Below, in pieces: positions 8,211-20,823 of a stretch of 64,000 nt of DNA (positions within the stretch are counted from its first letter, which is position 1; the number at the start of each line of letters is the position of its first letter). The stretch comes from Actinoplanes couchii. GTDB taxonomy: Bacteria > Actinomycetota > Actinomycetes > Mycobacteriales > Micromonosporaceae. The position numbers and the translations under genes are program-made. A model generated the notes under the pieces. That model ran no database searches, was not told where the DNA came from, and worked only from the letters and a program-made list of their open reading frames with translations. Location of the stretch: positions 27,275-91,274 of the forward strand of contig NZ_BOMG01000033.1 of assembly GCF_016862075.1 (NCBI RefSeq), given 5' to 3'.

Positions 8211-10481
8211 CTAGACCGCGGCCAGGACCGCCGCTTCCACCCGGTCCCGCTCCTCCTCCGACGCCCAGGCGCCGACCAGGTAGAACGCGTCGACCACGTC
8301 GCTGCCGAGGGTGGAGATGCGGGCCGCGCGGATCTCCGCGCCGGCCTCGTCGAGCGCGTGGGTGACCCGGTAGAGCAGCCCCGGCGAATCGGCGGCGCGC
8401 AGTTCCAGCACCACCGCGTCGGTGGCGATGTCCCGCTGCCAGACCACCCGGGGCGAGGCGGTCCCGCCCCGCGCGCTCATCGCGCGGGCCCGGACCCGCT
8501 GGGTCACCGAGACGTCCCCGGCGCCGACCCGGCGCAGGTCGGCGGCGAGAGCGACCGGCTCGTACGGCGATCCGTACCGCGGCTGGGTGTAGAACTCGAC
8601 GATCGCCCGCTCGTCCACCGTGATGGTGTTCGCGGCGACCACGTCGAGCCGGTGCATGGCCAGGCAGGCGGCCACTCCGGCGAGCAGTCCGCGCCGGTCG
8701 GCGGCGGCCACCGCGACCCGGTCGCCGTCCAGGTGCACCACCGGCAGGGTGCCGTCGAGCAGCTCCGGGTCGGGTTCCGGCGGTTGCGGCAGGGCGCCGG
8801 TGTCCAGCCGGGTGTGCACCCGGTCGACGAGTTCGGCCATCAGCCGGCCCTTCCAGTCCGACCAGGCGGCCGGTCCGGTGGCGTGCGAGTCGGCGCGGGC
8901 CAGGGCGTGCAGCAGGTGCAGGGTCTGCGTGTCGCCGACCGCCTCGGCGACGGCGGAGATGGTCTTCGGGTCGCTCAGGTCGCGGCGGGTCGCCACGTCG
9001 GGCAGCAGCAGGTGCAGCCGGACCATCTTCTCGATCATGGCCACGTCGGCGGGTGGCAGGCCGATCCGGGCGGCGATGTCGGCGGCGATCGGGGCGCCCA
9101 CGATGCTGTGGTCGCCGGGCAGGCCCTTGCCGACGTCGTGCAGGAACGCGCCGATCAGCAGCAGGTCCGGCCGGTCCACCTCGCGGGTGTGTGCGGTGGC
9201 CTCGTAGGCGGCCTGCACCAGGTGCCGGTCCAGGGTGTACCGGTGGATCGGGTGGTGCTGCGGGAGGCCGCGCATCCGGGCCCACTCGGGCAGCCACGCG
9301 TCGATCAGCCCGTACCTGTCGCAGGTCTCCCAGGCGGGCAGCAGTCCCGCGCCGGAGCCGAGCAGCGAGACCAGCGCGGCCCGGGCGGCGGGTGGCCACG
9401 GGGTGGGCAGCGGCGGGCAGAACGAGGCGAGCCATTCGCTGGTGGCGCGGGCGATCGGCAGCCGGACGACGGCGGCCGCGGCGGCCACCCGCAGCGAGAG
9501 GCTGGGGTCCGGGACCGGGCCGATCGCGGTCCGGGCCAGGACCAGCTCACCGTCCTGTTCGACGACGTCGCGGGCGACCGGGCGGCGGGCGGCCGGGGTT
9601 CCGGGCGGGCCGGTGCGGCGGCGGTTGCGCAGCCGGTCGACGGCCCGCCAGGCGTCGTCCACGGCGTGCGCGATGGTCCGGGCGTCGCCGGACACCCGGC
9701 GCAGCAGCGTGTCCGGGTCCTCGATGCCGAGCAGGTCGGCGACGGCCTTGCGCTCCTGGGCGACCAGCCGGTCCACCCGGCGGCCGACGGCCAGGTGCAG
9801 GGCGTCGCGGGTGTCGAGCAGGCGCAGGGTGGCGGCCCGGACCGCGGGGCGCATGGTGTCGGCGATGCCGGCCCGGCCGATGCCGCGGAGCAGGGTGATG
9901 TCGCGCAGGCCGCCGCTGGCCTCCTTGAGGTCGCCCTCGAGCAGGAAGGCCAGCTCGCCGTGGCTGGTCCACCGGCTGGTGGTGATCTCGCGCAGCTGGG
10001 GCATGGACCGGACGGCGGTGCGCCGCCACTGGTCGGCGACCGCGGCGATCAGTTCGGCGGAGAGGGCCGCGTCGCCGGCGACGTGCCGGGCGTCGAGCAG
10101 GCCGAGGGAGACCTTCACGTCGTCGTGGGCGACGGACAGGGCTTCCGGGAGGGTACGCACCGAGTGGTCCAGCCCGAGGCGGGCGTCCCAGATCGGGTAC
10201 CAGAGCGAGGAGGCGATCCGGTCGATCCCGGCGGTGCCGTTGTGCAGCAGCACCAGGTCGAGGTCGCTGTAGGGGGCGCAGTCGCGCCGGCCGAGCCCAC
10301 CGACCGCGATCAGGCTGACGCCGGGCAGGTGGGACGGGAAGAGGGTGGTCAGCCAGCTGTCGAGCGCCGCCGCCCGCTCGTCGCGGGCGGCGGACCCGAT
10401 GTGGCCCTGCAGCTCGTCGAGTGAGCCGCCCGCTGCCGGGCGTGCGGGCGGGGCCGGCGGCTCACTCAACGGATTCGTCAT
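8211..10481 (-). CDS. glnD: [Protein-PII] nucleotidyltransferase/deuridylylase GlnD
   Basis: 756-residue bifunctional enzyme that modifies PII in response to nitrogen status. In actinobacteria the modification is usually adenylylation. The nucleotidyltransferase motif GGLGRRDCAPYSDLDLV is at residues 61-77, a central HD domain has LIGAFLHDVGKGLPGDHS, and two C-terminal ACT domains bind glutamine. It is shorter than the enterobacterial protein (about 890), as usual in this phylum. It starts 4 nt after the glnK stop and ends the amtB-glnK-glnD operon. Confidence 0.96.
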   Translation of the reverse strand: MTNPLSEPPAPPARPAAGGSLDELQGHIGSAARDERAAALDSWLTTLFPSHLPGVSLIAVGGLGRRDCAPYSDLDLVLLHNGTAGIDRIASSLWYPIWDARLGLDHSVRTLPEALSVAHDDVKVSLGLLDARHVAGDAALSAELIAAVADQWRRTAVRSMPQLREITTSRWTSHGELAFLLEGDLKEASGGLRDITLLRGIGRAGIADTMRPAVRAATLRLLDTRDALHLAVGRRVDRLVAQERKAVADLLGIEDPDTLLRRVSGDARTIAHAVDDAWRAVDRLRNRRRTGPPGTPAARRPVARDVVEQDGELVLARTAIGPVPDPSLSLRVAAAAAVVRLPIARATSEWLASFCPPLPTPWPPAARAALVSLLGSGAGLLPAWETCDRYGLIDAWLPEWARMRGLPQHHPIHRYTLDRHLVQAAYEATAHTREVDRPDLLLIGAFLHDVGKGLPGDHSIVGAPIAADIAARIGLPPADVAMIEKMVRLHLLLPDVATRRDLSDPKTISAVAEAVGDTQTLHLLHALARADSHATGPAAWSDWKGRLMAELVDRVHTRLDTGALPQPPEPDPELLDGTLPVVHLDGDRVAVAAADRRGLLAGVAACLAMHRLDVVAANTITVDERAIVEFYTQPRYGSPYEPVALAADLRRVGAGDVSVTQRVRARAMSARGGTASPRVVWQRDIATDAVVLELRAADSPGLLYRVTHALDEAGAEIRAARISTLGSDVVDAFYLVGAWASEEERDRVEAAVLAAV

Positions 10482-10485
10482 CGGA

Positions 10486-10857
<372 letters not shown>

Positions 10858-12231
10858 TTAACCGGAGATCTTCTCGCCGACCGGGGCGTCGTCCCCGGTC
10901 TTCGCGGCGCCGGGCTTGATGCCCGCCATCGCGAAGGCGCTGCCGCCGCCGCTGCCACCGGCCGGGGTGAGGTCGTAGGCGCTCTCGGCGTGCTCGGCGA
11001 GGTCGATACCGTCGATCTCGGCGTCCTTGTCGAGACGGAAGCCGATGGTCTTGTTGATCACGAAGCCCAGGACGAAGGCGACGGCGAACGAGTAGACCGT
11101 CACGATCAGGGCGCTGAGCGCCTGGACACCGAGCTGGGTGACACCACCGCCGTAGAACAGGCCCTGGTTCTCGACCAGCGCGTTGACCTCGCTGGTGCCG
11201 AAGAGGCCGATCCAGAGGCAGCCGATCCAGCCGCCGACGAAGTGGACGCCGACCACGTCGAGCGAGTCGTCGAAGCCGAGCTTGTACTTCAGCGAGATCG
11301 ACAGGGCACAGACGGCGCCGGCGACCAGGCCGAGCAGCGCCGCGGCCCAGGGGGCGACGAAGGCACACGCCGGGGTGATGGCGACCAGACCGGCGATGGC
11401 GCCGGAGGACGCGCCGACCAGGGTGGGCTTGCCGTCGCGGATCTTCTCGACGAGCAGCCAGCCGAGGACCGCCGCGGCGGTGGCGAGCTGGGTGTTCAGG
11501 AAGGCGAGACCGGTGACGGCGTCGGCGGTCAGCTCGGAGCCGGCGTTGAAGCCGAACCAGCCGAACCACAGCAGGCCGGTGCCGAGCGCGACGAACGGCA
11601 CGTTGTGCGGCTTCATCGCCTCACGCGGCCAGCCGACCCGCTTGCCCAGGACCAGGACCAGAGCCAGCGCGGCCGCACCGGCGTTGATGTGCACCGCGGT
11701 ACCACCGGCGAAGTCCAGCGCGCCGAGGCCGGCGCCGATGAAGCCACCGCCCCAGACCCAGTGGGCGACCGGGAAGTAGACCAGGGTGGCCCAGGCGCCG
11801 GCGAAGACCAGCCAGCCGCCGAACTTGGCCCGGTCGCTGATCGCGCCGCTGATCAGGGCGACGGTGATGATGGCGAACATCATCTGGAACGCCATGAAGA
11901 CGTACAGCGGGATGCCGGTGCCGCTCGGGTTCTCGGCGGACGCGCCCCACAGGTCGCCCTCGCCGAGGAAGGTCTTGGTGCCCAGGTAGTCACCGACGTT
12001 GCCGATCACACTGCCGACGTCGGACCCGAAGGCGAGAGAGAATCCGTAGAAGAACCACAGAATGGAGATGAGCCCCATCGCGCTGAAGCTCATCATGATC
12101 ATGTTCAGAACACCCTTGGACCGGTTCAGGCCGCCGTAGAACAGCGCCAGGCCAGGGGTCATGAGCAACACGATCGCGCTGGAGATGAGCAGCCAGGCGG
12201 TGTTGCCGGTATCAATAGTCGGTTCAGGCAC
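10858..12231 (-). CDS. amtB: Ammonium transporter AmtB
   Basis: 457-residue inner-membrane ammonium channel with 11 predicted helices. Near the start are NTAWLLISSAIVLLMTPGLALFYGG and NRSKGVLNM. The pore residues are recognisable in YFPVAHWVWGGGF (Asp/His region) and VGVHFVGGWIG (second pore histidine). The cytosolic tail is unusually Gly/Ser-rich. Starts with GTG preceded by AGGAGG at 5 nt. First gene of the amtB-glnK-glnD operon, read from a promoter region with GlnR-like half sites at 12320-12368. Confidence 0.97.
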   Translation of the reverse strand: MPEPTIDTGNTAWLLISSAIVLLMTPGLALFYGGLNRSKGVLNMIMMSFSAMGLISILWFFYGFSLAFGSDVGSVIGNVGDYLGTKTFLGEGDLWGASAENPSGTGIPLYVFMAFQMMFAIITVALISGAISDRAKFGGWLVFAGAWATLVYFPVAHWVWGGGFIGAGLGALDFAGGTAVHINAGAAALALVLVLGKRVGWPREAMKPHNVPFVALGTGLLWFGWFGFNAGSELTADAVTGLAFLNTQLATAAAVLGWLLVEKIRDGKPTLVGASSGAIAGLVAITPACAFVAPWAAALLGLVAGAVCALSISLKYKLGFDDSLDVVGVHFVGGWIGCLWIGLFGTSEVNALVENQGLFYGGGVTQLGVQALSALIVTVYSFAVAFVLGFVINKTIGFRLDKDAEIDGIDLAEHAESAYDLTPAGGSGGGSAFAMAGIKPGAAKTGDDAPVGEKISG

Positions 12232-12319
12232 GCCGGCCTCCTAAAGTCGGAACCCCTTCTCGCGGCGCAGCGTGGCTACATCGCCCCTGGCCGGATGCGC
12301 GGAAGCTTTCCGGTCCCCT

Positions 12320-12368
12320 GTTTCGCACACGGGCGTGAGGCGATTACCGGTGAGTGACGGCGTGTTTC
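12320..12368 (-). promoter_or_regulatory. Candidate GlnR operator upstream of amtB
   Basis: On the minus strand the spacer contains GAAAC (12368-12364), GTCAC (12358-12354), GTAAT (12347-12343) and GAAAC (12324-12320). The centres are spaced about 10-12 bp, with one degenerate half site in the gap near 12334. Streptomyces GlnR boxes are alternating GTnAC and GAAAC half sites with about 6-nt spacers, and amtB is a classic GlnR target. The match is imperfect, so this is a candidate only. Confidence 0.4.
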
Positions 12369-12411
12369 CGACGTGTGAAGAAACTCTCACAGCCCCTCGG
12401 GGGCCCGGCTT

Positions 12412-12434
12412 CTGTCGCGCGGATCGCGCGACAG
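12412..12434 (-). terminator. Hairpin just after the APH-like kinase gene
   Basis: A perfect 10-bp inverted repeat (CTGTCGCGCG / CGCGCGACAG) with a 3-nt loop begins 4 nt beyond the stop of the minus-strand kinase. A second short GC hairpin lies around 12392-12404. There is no U tract. Probably ends transcription before the amtB promoter region. Confidence 0.65.
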
Positions 12435-12437
12435 CAG

Positions 12438-13235
12438 CTAGCGGAGGGCGTACTCCAGGGTGTGGCGCTCGTAGTCGAGCAGCCGCAGATCCCGCATCGG
12501 GCGGCGCAGGTGGCCCTTGTGCACGATCCGGACGAACGCCGGATCACCGGCCGCGGCCATCCGCCGGATGCCCTCGACGTGGTCGACGATCCGTTTGCGC
12601 AACGTCCGGACGAGGCGGTGCCGGTCCCGGGGGATCAGCCCGTACGCGTCGGCGAACAGCCGCAGCCGGCGCGGGCGGTTCGGGCGCTTCCAGCCGAGCG
12701 TGTACGAGTCCCGGTCGCTGAAGAGCGGCACCCAGGTCCAGGCCGCGTACGCCACGTCATAGAGCCGTGAGCCCGGCGACGCCAGGTCGAAATCGATCAG
12801 GGCCAGGGTGCCGTCCGGCCGCCAGACCACGTTGTGCGGCGCGGCGTCGTGGTGGCAGATCACCTCGGTGTCCGGCGGGGGCGGCCCGAACGAGCGCCAC
12901 ACCGAGCCGGGCGGGGGGACGAACCCGTACTGCGCGTCGTGGAACATCCGCAGCATGGTCGCCACGGTGACCAGCGCCTCCTCGGTCACCCAGTGGGGGG
13001 CGAGGGGGTACTCCCCGCACTCGCCGTCCAGGTAGGAGAGGACCTCGCGGCCCTTCTCGTCCATCCCGAGGGCGTGCGGCGAGCCGGTGAACCCGACCCG
13101 CTCCAGGTGGAGCAGGAGGGAGTGCACGGCCGGTGTCCACGGCCCGGCGTTGCGCCGGACCGTGTCACCGATCCGGGAGACAGTACTGACGTTGCCACCG
13201 TGCAGCGGGATCTCCCGCAACGGCTCCTGCGTCAC
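12438..13235 (-). CDS. APH-family small-molecule phosphotransferase
   Basis: 265-residue kinase-fold protein of the aminoglycoside/choline phosphotransferase superfamily. The catalytic loop is HHDAAPHNVVW (HxDxxxxN) and the metal-binding segment is LIDFDLASPGSRLYD. The substrate is unknown. A true aminoglycoside resistance role is not implied, because such single-domain paralogues are numerous in actinobacteria. Starts with GTG preceded by GGGAGG at 6 nt. It lies downstream of ftsY with a 36-nt gap and may be transcribed with it. Confidence 0.85.
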   Translation of the reverse strand: MTQEPLREIPLHGGNVSTVSRIGDTVRRNAGPWTPAVHSLLLHLERVGFTGSPHALGMDEKGREVLSYLDGECGEYPLAPHWVTEEALVTVATMLRMFHDAQYGFVPPPGSVWRSFGPPPPDTEVICHHDAAPHNVVWRPDGTLALIDFDLASPGSRLYDVAYAAWTWVPLFSDRDSYTLGWKRPNRPRRLRLFADAYGLIPRDRHRLVRTLRKRIVDHVEGIRRMAAAGDPAFVRIVHKGHLRRPMRDLRLLDYERHTLEYALR

Positions 13236-13271
13236 TAAATGCCTCCCGGTGGGTCCAGAACTCCTGAAATC

Positions 13272-14435
13272 CTACGCGTCAGATCCAATAAGAGCTTCCA
13301 CGAAGGCCTTCGGCTCGAACGGGGCGAGATCGTCGGGGCCCTCACCGAGGCCGACGAGCTTCACCGGGATGCCCAGCTTGCGCTGCACGGCGATGACGAT
13401 GCCGCCCTTGGCGGTGCCGTCCAGCTTGGTCAGCACCACCCCGGTGACGTCCACCACCTCGGTGAACACCCGGGCCTGCTCCAGCCCGTTCTGCCCGGTG
13501 GTGGCGTCCAGCACCAGCAGCGTCTCGTCGACCGCCCCGTGCTTCTCCACCACCCGCTTGACCTTGCCCAGCTCGTCCATCAGGCCGACCTTGTTCTGCA
13601 GTCGCCCGGCGGTGTCGATCAGCACGGTGTCCACGCCGGAGTCGATGCCCCGCTTGACCGCGTCGAACGCCACGCTGGCCGGGTCGCCGCCCTCCGGGCC
13701 ACGCACGGTCTCGGCGCCGACCCGCTCGCCCCAGGTCTGGATCTGGTCGGCGGCCGCGGCCCGGAACGTGTCGGCCGCGCCGAACAGCACGGTCCCGCCG
13801 TCACCGATCAGCACCCGGCCGATCTTGCCGCAGGTGGTGGTCTTGCCCGCGCCGTTCACCCCGACGACCAGGACGACGGCGGGACGGCCGTCGTGCGGCG
13901 CGGTCTTCAGACTGCGGTCCATCTCCGGTTCGAGAGCGGCGACGAGCTCCTCGACGAGCTGCTCACGGACCTCGGCGACGGTGCGGGAGCCGAGCACCCG
14001 GACCCGCTCGCGCAGCCGCTCGACGATCACCTGGGTGGCCTCGATCCCGACGTCCGCGGTGATCAGGCTCTCCTCGATCTCCTCCCAGTCCTCCTCTTCC
14101 AGGTGGTCCCGGGAGAGGACGCTGAGCAGACCGCGGCCGAGAGCGGTCTGCGATCGGGCCAGCCGGGCCCGGAGCCGGACCAGACGGCCGGCCGAGGGCT
14201 CCGGCTTCTCGATGACGGGGGCCTCGACAACCGGCGCCTCGACGACCGGTTCCTCCACCACGACCGGCGGGGCGGGTTTCTCGACGAGCGGCGGGATCTC
14301 CTGGTCGACCGGCGGCACGGTCGGCACCGTGGGCGGCGGCGGAAGATCGCGACGGCGCATCTTCGGCACCACGAGTCCGACCGCGCCCACGATCAGGACG
14401 ACGAGCAGGATCACTGCGGTCACCACGTATTCCAT
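13272..14435 (-). CDS. ftsY: Signal recognition particle receptor FtsY
   Basis: 387-residue SRP-receptor GTPase that docks ribosome-nascent chain complexes at the membrane. An N-terminal transmembrane helix (about 4-24) precedes a Pro/Val/Glu-rich acidic A domain (30-80). The NG domain has G1 GVNGAGKT at 192-199, then DTAGRLQNK and TKLDGTAKGG. An N-terminal helix as membrane anchor is typical of high-GC Gram-positives, whereas E. coli FtsY lacks one. It is divergent from the PhoD-like gene across 116 bp. Confidence 0.97.
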   Translation of the reverse strand: MEYVVTAVILLVVLIVGAVGLVVPKMRRRDLPPPPTVPTVPPVDQEIPPLVEKPAPPVVVEEPVVEAPVVEAPVIEKPEPSAGRLVRLRARLARSQTALGRGLLSVLSRDHLEEEDWEEIEESLITADVGIEATQVIVERLRERVRVLGSRTVAEVREQLVEELVAALEPEMDRSLKTAPHDGRPAVVLVVGVNGAGKTTTCGKIGRVLIGDGGTVLFGAADTFRAAAADQIQTWGERVGAETVRGPEGGDPASVAFDAVKRGIDSGVDTVLIDTAGRLQNKVGLMDELGKVKRVVEKHGAVDETLLVLDATTGQNGLEQARVFTEVVDVTGVVLTKLDGTAKGGIVIAVQRKLGIPVKLVGLGEGPDDLAPFEPKAFVEALIGSDA

Positions 14436-14551
14436 GCCCGAATCCTGACAGATGAGTGATGCGCATGTGGCGGAGGTAGCGCACTGGCGGTTCCGGTGCG
14501 GATTGACGGAGGATGGGTCGCCCCTTGATTACGCTGTAGAGGATCCCCCCA

Positions 14552-16255
14552 TTGACCGCTCAACTTCTCATCGGCCCGGTGCTGCGGCGCGTCGACGGTG
14601 ACCGCGCCACCCTCTGGATGGAGACCACCGAGCCGGCGACGGTGCGGGTCGAGGTCGACCAGGCGGGTGCCGGGTCGGCACGGACCTTTTCGGCGTACGG
14701 CCACCACTACTCGATCGTCACGGTCGAGGGACTCGCTCCCGACTCGGCCAACACGTACCGCCTGTTCCTGGATGACCAGCAGGCCTGGCCGGAACCGGAC
14801 GGGGAGTACCCGCCGCCGGTGATCCGCACCCGGGCCGCCGACGACCGGGACCAGCCGGTGTCGCTGATCTTCGGCTCGTGCCGGGAGGCGACCCCGCAGT
14901 CGAGCCGGCGCAACCTGCCGCCGGACGCGCTGGACGCCTACTCCCGGCGGCTGATGGCCGATCCCGAGGCCCGGCCCGACCTGCTGGTGCTGCTCGGCGA
15001 CCAGGTCTACGCGGACGAGACCTCGGCGAAGGTGCAGAAGTTCCTCAAGCGCCGCCGCAAGGCCGGTCACCAGGGTCCGGAGGACCAGGTGGTCACGTTC
15101 GAGGAGTACACCAAGCTGTATCTGGAGTCGTGGCGGGATCCCGAGGTGCGCTGGCTGTTCGCCACCGTGCCGAGCGTGATGATCTTCGACGACCACGAGA
15201 TCATCGACGACTGGAACACCTCGTCGTCGTGGCGTGCCGACATGGCGAAAGAGCCGTGGTGGCGGGAACGGATCTCGGCCGGGCTCGCCTCGTACTGGAT
15301 CTACCAGCACCTGGGCAACCTGAGCCCGGACGAGCTGGCCGCCGACCCGCTGCTGCAGAAGGTGACCTCGGTCGAGGACGCCACCGACCTGCTGCACGAG
15401 TTCGGGCTGCAGGTGGACGATCCGGAGGCCGCGGAGAACACCGACGTGCCGTACCAGTGGAGTTACGCCCTGGACATGGGCCGGACCCGCCTGGTGGTGC
15501 TGGACAACCGCTGCAACCGGGTGCTCACCCCGGGCGCCCGGTCGATGCTGCCGGCCGCCGAGTGGAACTGGTTCGTCGACCAGGCCCACGGCGACTACGA
15601 CCACCTGGTGATCGGGTCGTCGCTGCCGTGGCTGATGCCACCCGCCATCCACTACCTGGAGGCGTGGAACGAGCAGCTCGCCGAATCGCCGAACCCGCGG
15701 GCCGCCGCGTTCGGGGAGAAGGTGCGCCGGGCCTTCGACCTGGAGCACTGGGCCGCGTTCGGCAAGTCGTTCGCGGCCCTGGGCGAGCTGTTCCGCCGGC
15801 TCGGCGAGGGCCAGCTGGGCGAGGGCAAGCGGATCGGGGCCGGTGGCGCCTACGCCGCACCCGCCTCGATCAGCGTGCTCTCCGGCGACGTGCACCACTC
15901 CTACGTGGCCAGGGCCGACTTCGGGCACGCCATGACCACGCCGGTCTACCAGCTCACCTGCTCACCGATCCACAACGAGGTGCCGCTGCCGATGCGGCCG
16001 CTGATGAAGATCGCGTGGTCGCGGGCGGTCGCCCAGGTGGCCCGGGGGCTGGCCCGGACCGGCTCGGTCCGCCGGCCGGACCTGCGCTGGAAACGGATGG
16101 CCAAGCCGTACTTCGGCAACGCCATCGGCACCCTGCGCCTGGACGGGCACCGGGCGTCCGCCCTGATCGAGGGCACCACGAAAGAGGGCGCCCTGCAGAA
16201 CGTCGCGTCGGTGGACTACCACCCTCAGGACAGGTCGAGCACCTTGCGCAGATAG
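14552..16255 (+). CDS. PhoD-like metallophosphatase
   Basis: 567-residue alkaline phosphatase D family enzyme. An N-terminal beta-sandwich of about 100 residues (IGPVLRRVDGDRATLWMET) precedes the metallophosphoesterase core with LLVLLGDQVYAD, IFDDHEIIDDWN and LSGDVHHSY. No Tat or Sec signal peptide is visible, so it is probably cytoplasmic, unlike secreted PhoD. TTG start with GAGG about nine bases upstream. The 3' end overlaps the convergent HAD gene by 31 bp. Confidence 0.88.
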   Translation: MTAQLLIGPVLRRVDGDRATLWMETTEPATVRVEVDQAGAGSARTFSAYGHHYSIVTVEGLAPDSANTYRLFLDDQQAWPEPDGEYPPPVIRTRAADDRDQPVSLIFGSCREATPQSSRRNLPPDALDAYSRRLMADPEARPDLLVLLGDQVYADETSAKVQKFLKRRRKAGHQGPEDQVVTFEEYTKLYLESWRDPEVRWLFATVPSVMIFDDHEIIDDWNTSSSWRADMAKEPWWRERISAGLASYWIYQHLGNLSPDELAADPLLQKVTSVEDATDLLHEFGLQVDDPEAAENTDVPYQWSYALDMGRTRLVVLDNRCNRVLTPGARSMLPAAEWNWFVDQAHGDYDHLVIGSSLPWLMPPAIHYLEAWNEQLAESPNPRAAAFGEKVRRAFDLEHWAAFGKSFAALGELFRRLGEGQLGEGKRIGAGGAYAAPASISVLSGDVHHSYVARADFGHAMTTPVYQLTCSPIHNEVPLPMRPLMKIAWSRAVAQVARGLARTGSVRRPDLRWKRMAKPYFGNAIGTLRLDGHRASALIEGTTKEGALQNVASVDYHPQDRSSTLRR

Positions 16256-16836
16256 GGCAGGTGCTCGGTTCCGGTCCAGCGGTAAGCGGGCAGCCCCGCG
16301 GACCGGGCACCGAGCACCACCCGGTCGTCGTCGTCCACGAAGAGCGCGTGTTTCGGCAGGACACCGAGCGCCTGGCAGGCCTTCTCGAAGTACTCCGGCG
16401 CCGGCTTGTGCACCTTCAGATCCCACGAGTTGATCACCAGGTCGACCTCGCCGGTGAGCCCCAGCCGGTCGAGGTCGGCGGGCAGCAGGTCGGTGCCGTT
16501 GGTGGCGAGACCGACCTTCCGGCCGCCGGCCCGCACCTCGCGGACGAAGGCCAGCACGTCCGGGTCGGGTTCGCCGCGGTACTCCTGCCACGCGGCGACC
16601 GCCGCGACGGCCTCCGGCCCGTCCAGCGGCAGCCGGTCGGCGACCAGCTTCATCCACTCGGCGTGGGTGATCTCGCCGGCCATCGCGGGCTGGTAGATGT
16701 CCCACGACATCGAGGTCTCCAGGAAGGAGGCCGGTTTCAGGCCGTACTCCACCTCGACAGCGATCATCGGGGCCGGATCCCAGCGGCGCAGCACGCCGTC
16801 CAGGTCGATCAACAGGGCCTGGGCGCGGTCGCGCAT
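16225..16836 (-). CDS. HAD-superfamily hydrolase
   Basis: 203-residue haloacid-dehalogenase-like phosphatase. Motif I is LIDLDGVLRRWD (nucleophile Asp and general acid Asp), motif II ATNGTD, motif III Lys in VHKPAPEYF, and motif IV VDDDDRV. A small alpha-helical cap lies between I and II. The substrate is unknown. It begins 9 nt after the smc stop on the same strand, so it is probably read with smc. Its 3' end overlaps the convergent PhoD-like gene by 31 bp. Confidence 0.88.
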   Translation of the reverse strand: MRDRAQALLIDLDGVLRRWDPAPMIAVEVEYGLKPASFLETSMSWDIYQPAMAGEITHAEWMKLVADRLPLDGPEAVAAVAAWQEYRGEPDPDVLAFVREVRAGGRKVGLATNGTDLLPADLDRLGLTGEVDLVINSWDLKVHKPAPEYFEKACQALGVLPKHALFVDDDDRVVLGARSAGLPAYRWTGTEHLPYLRKVLDLS

Positions 16837-16845
16837 CTGGTTCCT

Positions 16846-20433
<3,588 letters not shown>

Positions 20434-20514
20434 GGATCTCCGAGTGGGTCGGCCGGAACGTCTGCTGGGACGCAGGCTACCCGTCAATGCTGCCGAGCAG
20501 CGGAATCACGTGGT

Positions 20515-20551
20515 CAAAAAGCTGCGCGCCGCCACGTGAGTGGAGGCGCGC
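20515..20551 (-). terminator. Rho-independent terminator of the small coiled-coil gene
   Basis: The inverted repeat GCGCGCC/GGCGCGC (20524-20530 and 20545-20551) has an inner CCAC/GTGG stem. Read on the minus strand it is followed by AGCTTTTTG. This hairpin with a T tract lies about 80 nt downstream of the stop at 20629 and separates that small gene from smc. Confidence 0.75.
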
Positions 20552-20628
20552 GATTTCTTCCGTACGGGGGATGTGAATGCCGACTGGTCACCCCGCAGCA
20601 CCCTCCGGCATTCGGCGGGGGGCGTCTG

Positions 20629-20823
20629 TCAGGTCAGGGCGGGCTCGGTCAGCCGCGCGAACTCGTCGGCCTCGGCAGCAGCCGCGGCGAGACGGTCGTT
20701 CTCCGCCTGGAGACGGGTGACATCGAACTCCAGGGCCTGGACCCGGGAACGCAGTCGGGTGACCTCGTCGAGGAGGCGCCGGTCGGGCGCCGCACCTACG
20801 TGGCCAAAGAGGGCCTTCGCCAT
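20629..20823 (-). CDS. Small coiled-coil protein, function unknown
   Basis: 64 residues. A short N-terminal MAKALFGHVG is followed by a Leu-zipper-like coiled coil (LLDEVTRLRSRVQALEFDVTRLQ) and an acidic/Ala tail. ATG 20823 has AAGGAG at 5 nt; upstream codons in the same frame look non-coding. I recall similar short MAKALLGxVG proteins in other actinobacteria, with no assigned role. It has its own terminator and lies directly upstream of smc on the same strand. The fold suggests a dimeric partner or scaffold; no function can be assigned. Confidence 0.8.
   Translation of the reverse strand: MAKALFGHVGAAPDRRLLDEVTRLRSRVQALEFDVTRLQAENDRLAAAAAEADEFARLTEPALT

Noticed and set aside
12438..13235. 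Aminoglycoside resistance determinant
   Set aside because: Only the general kinase motifs are present. Housekeeping location and common single-domain paralogues argue against calling resistance.
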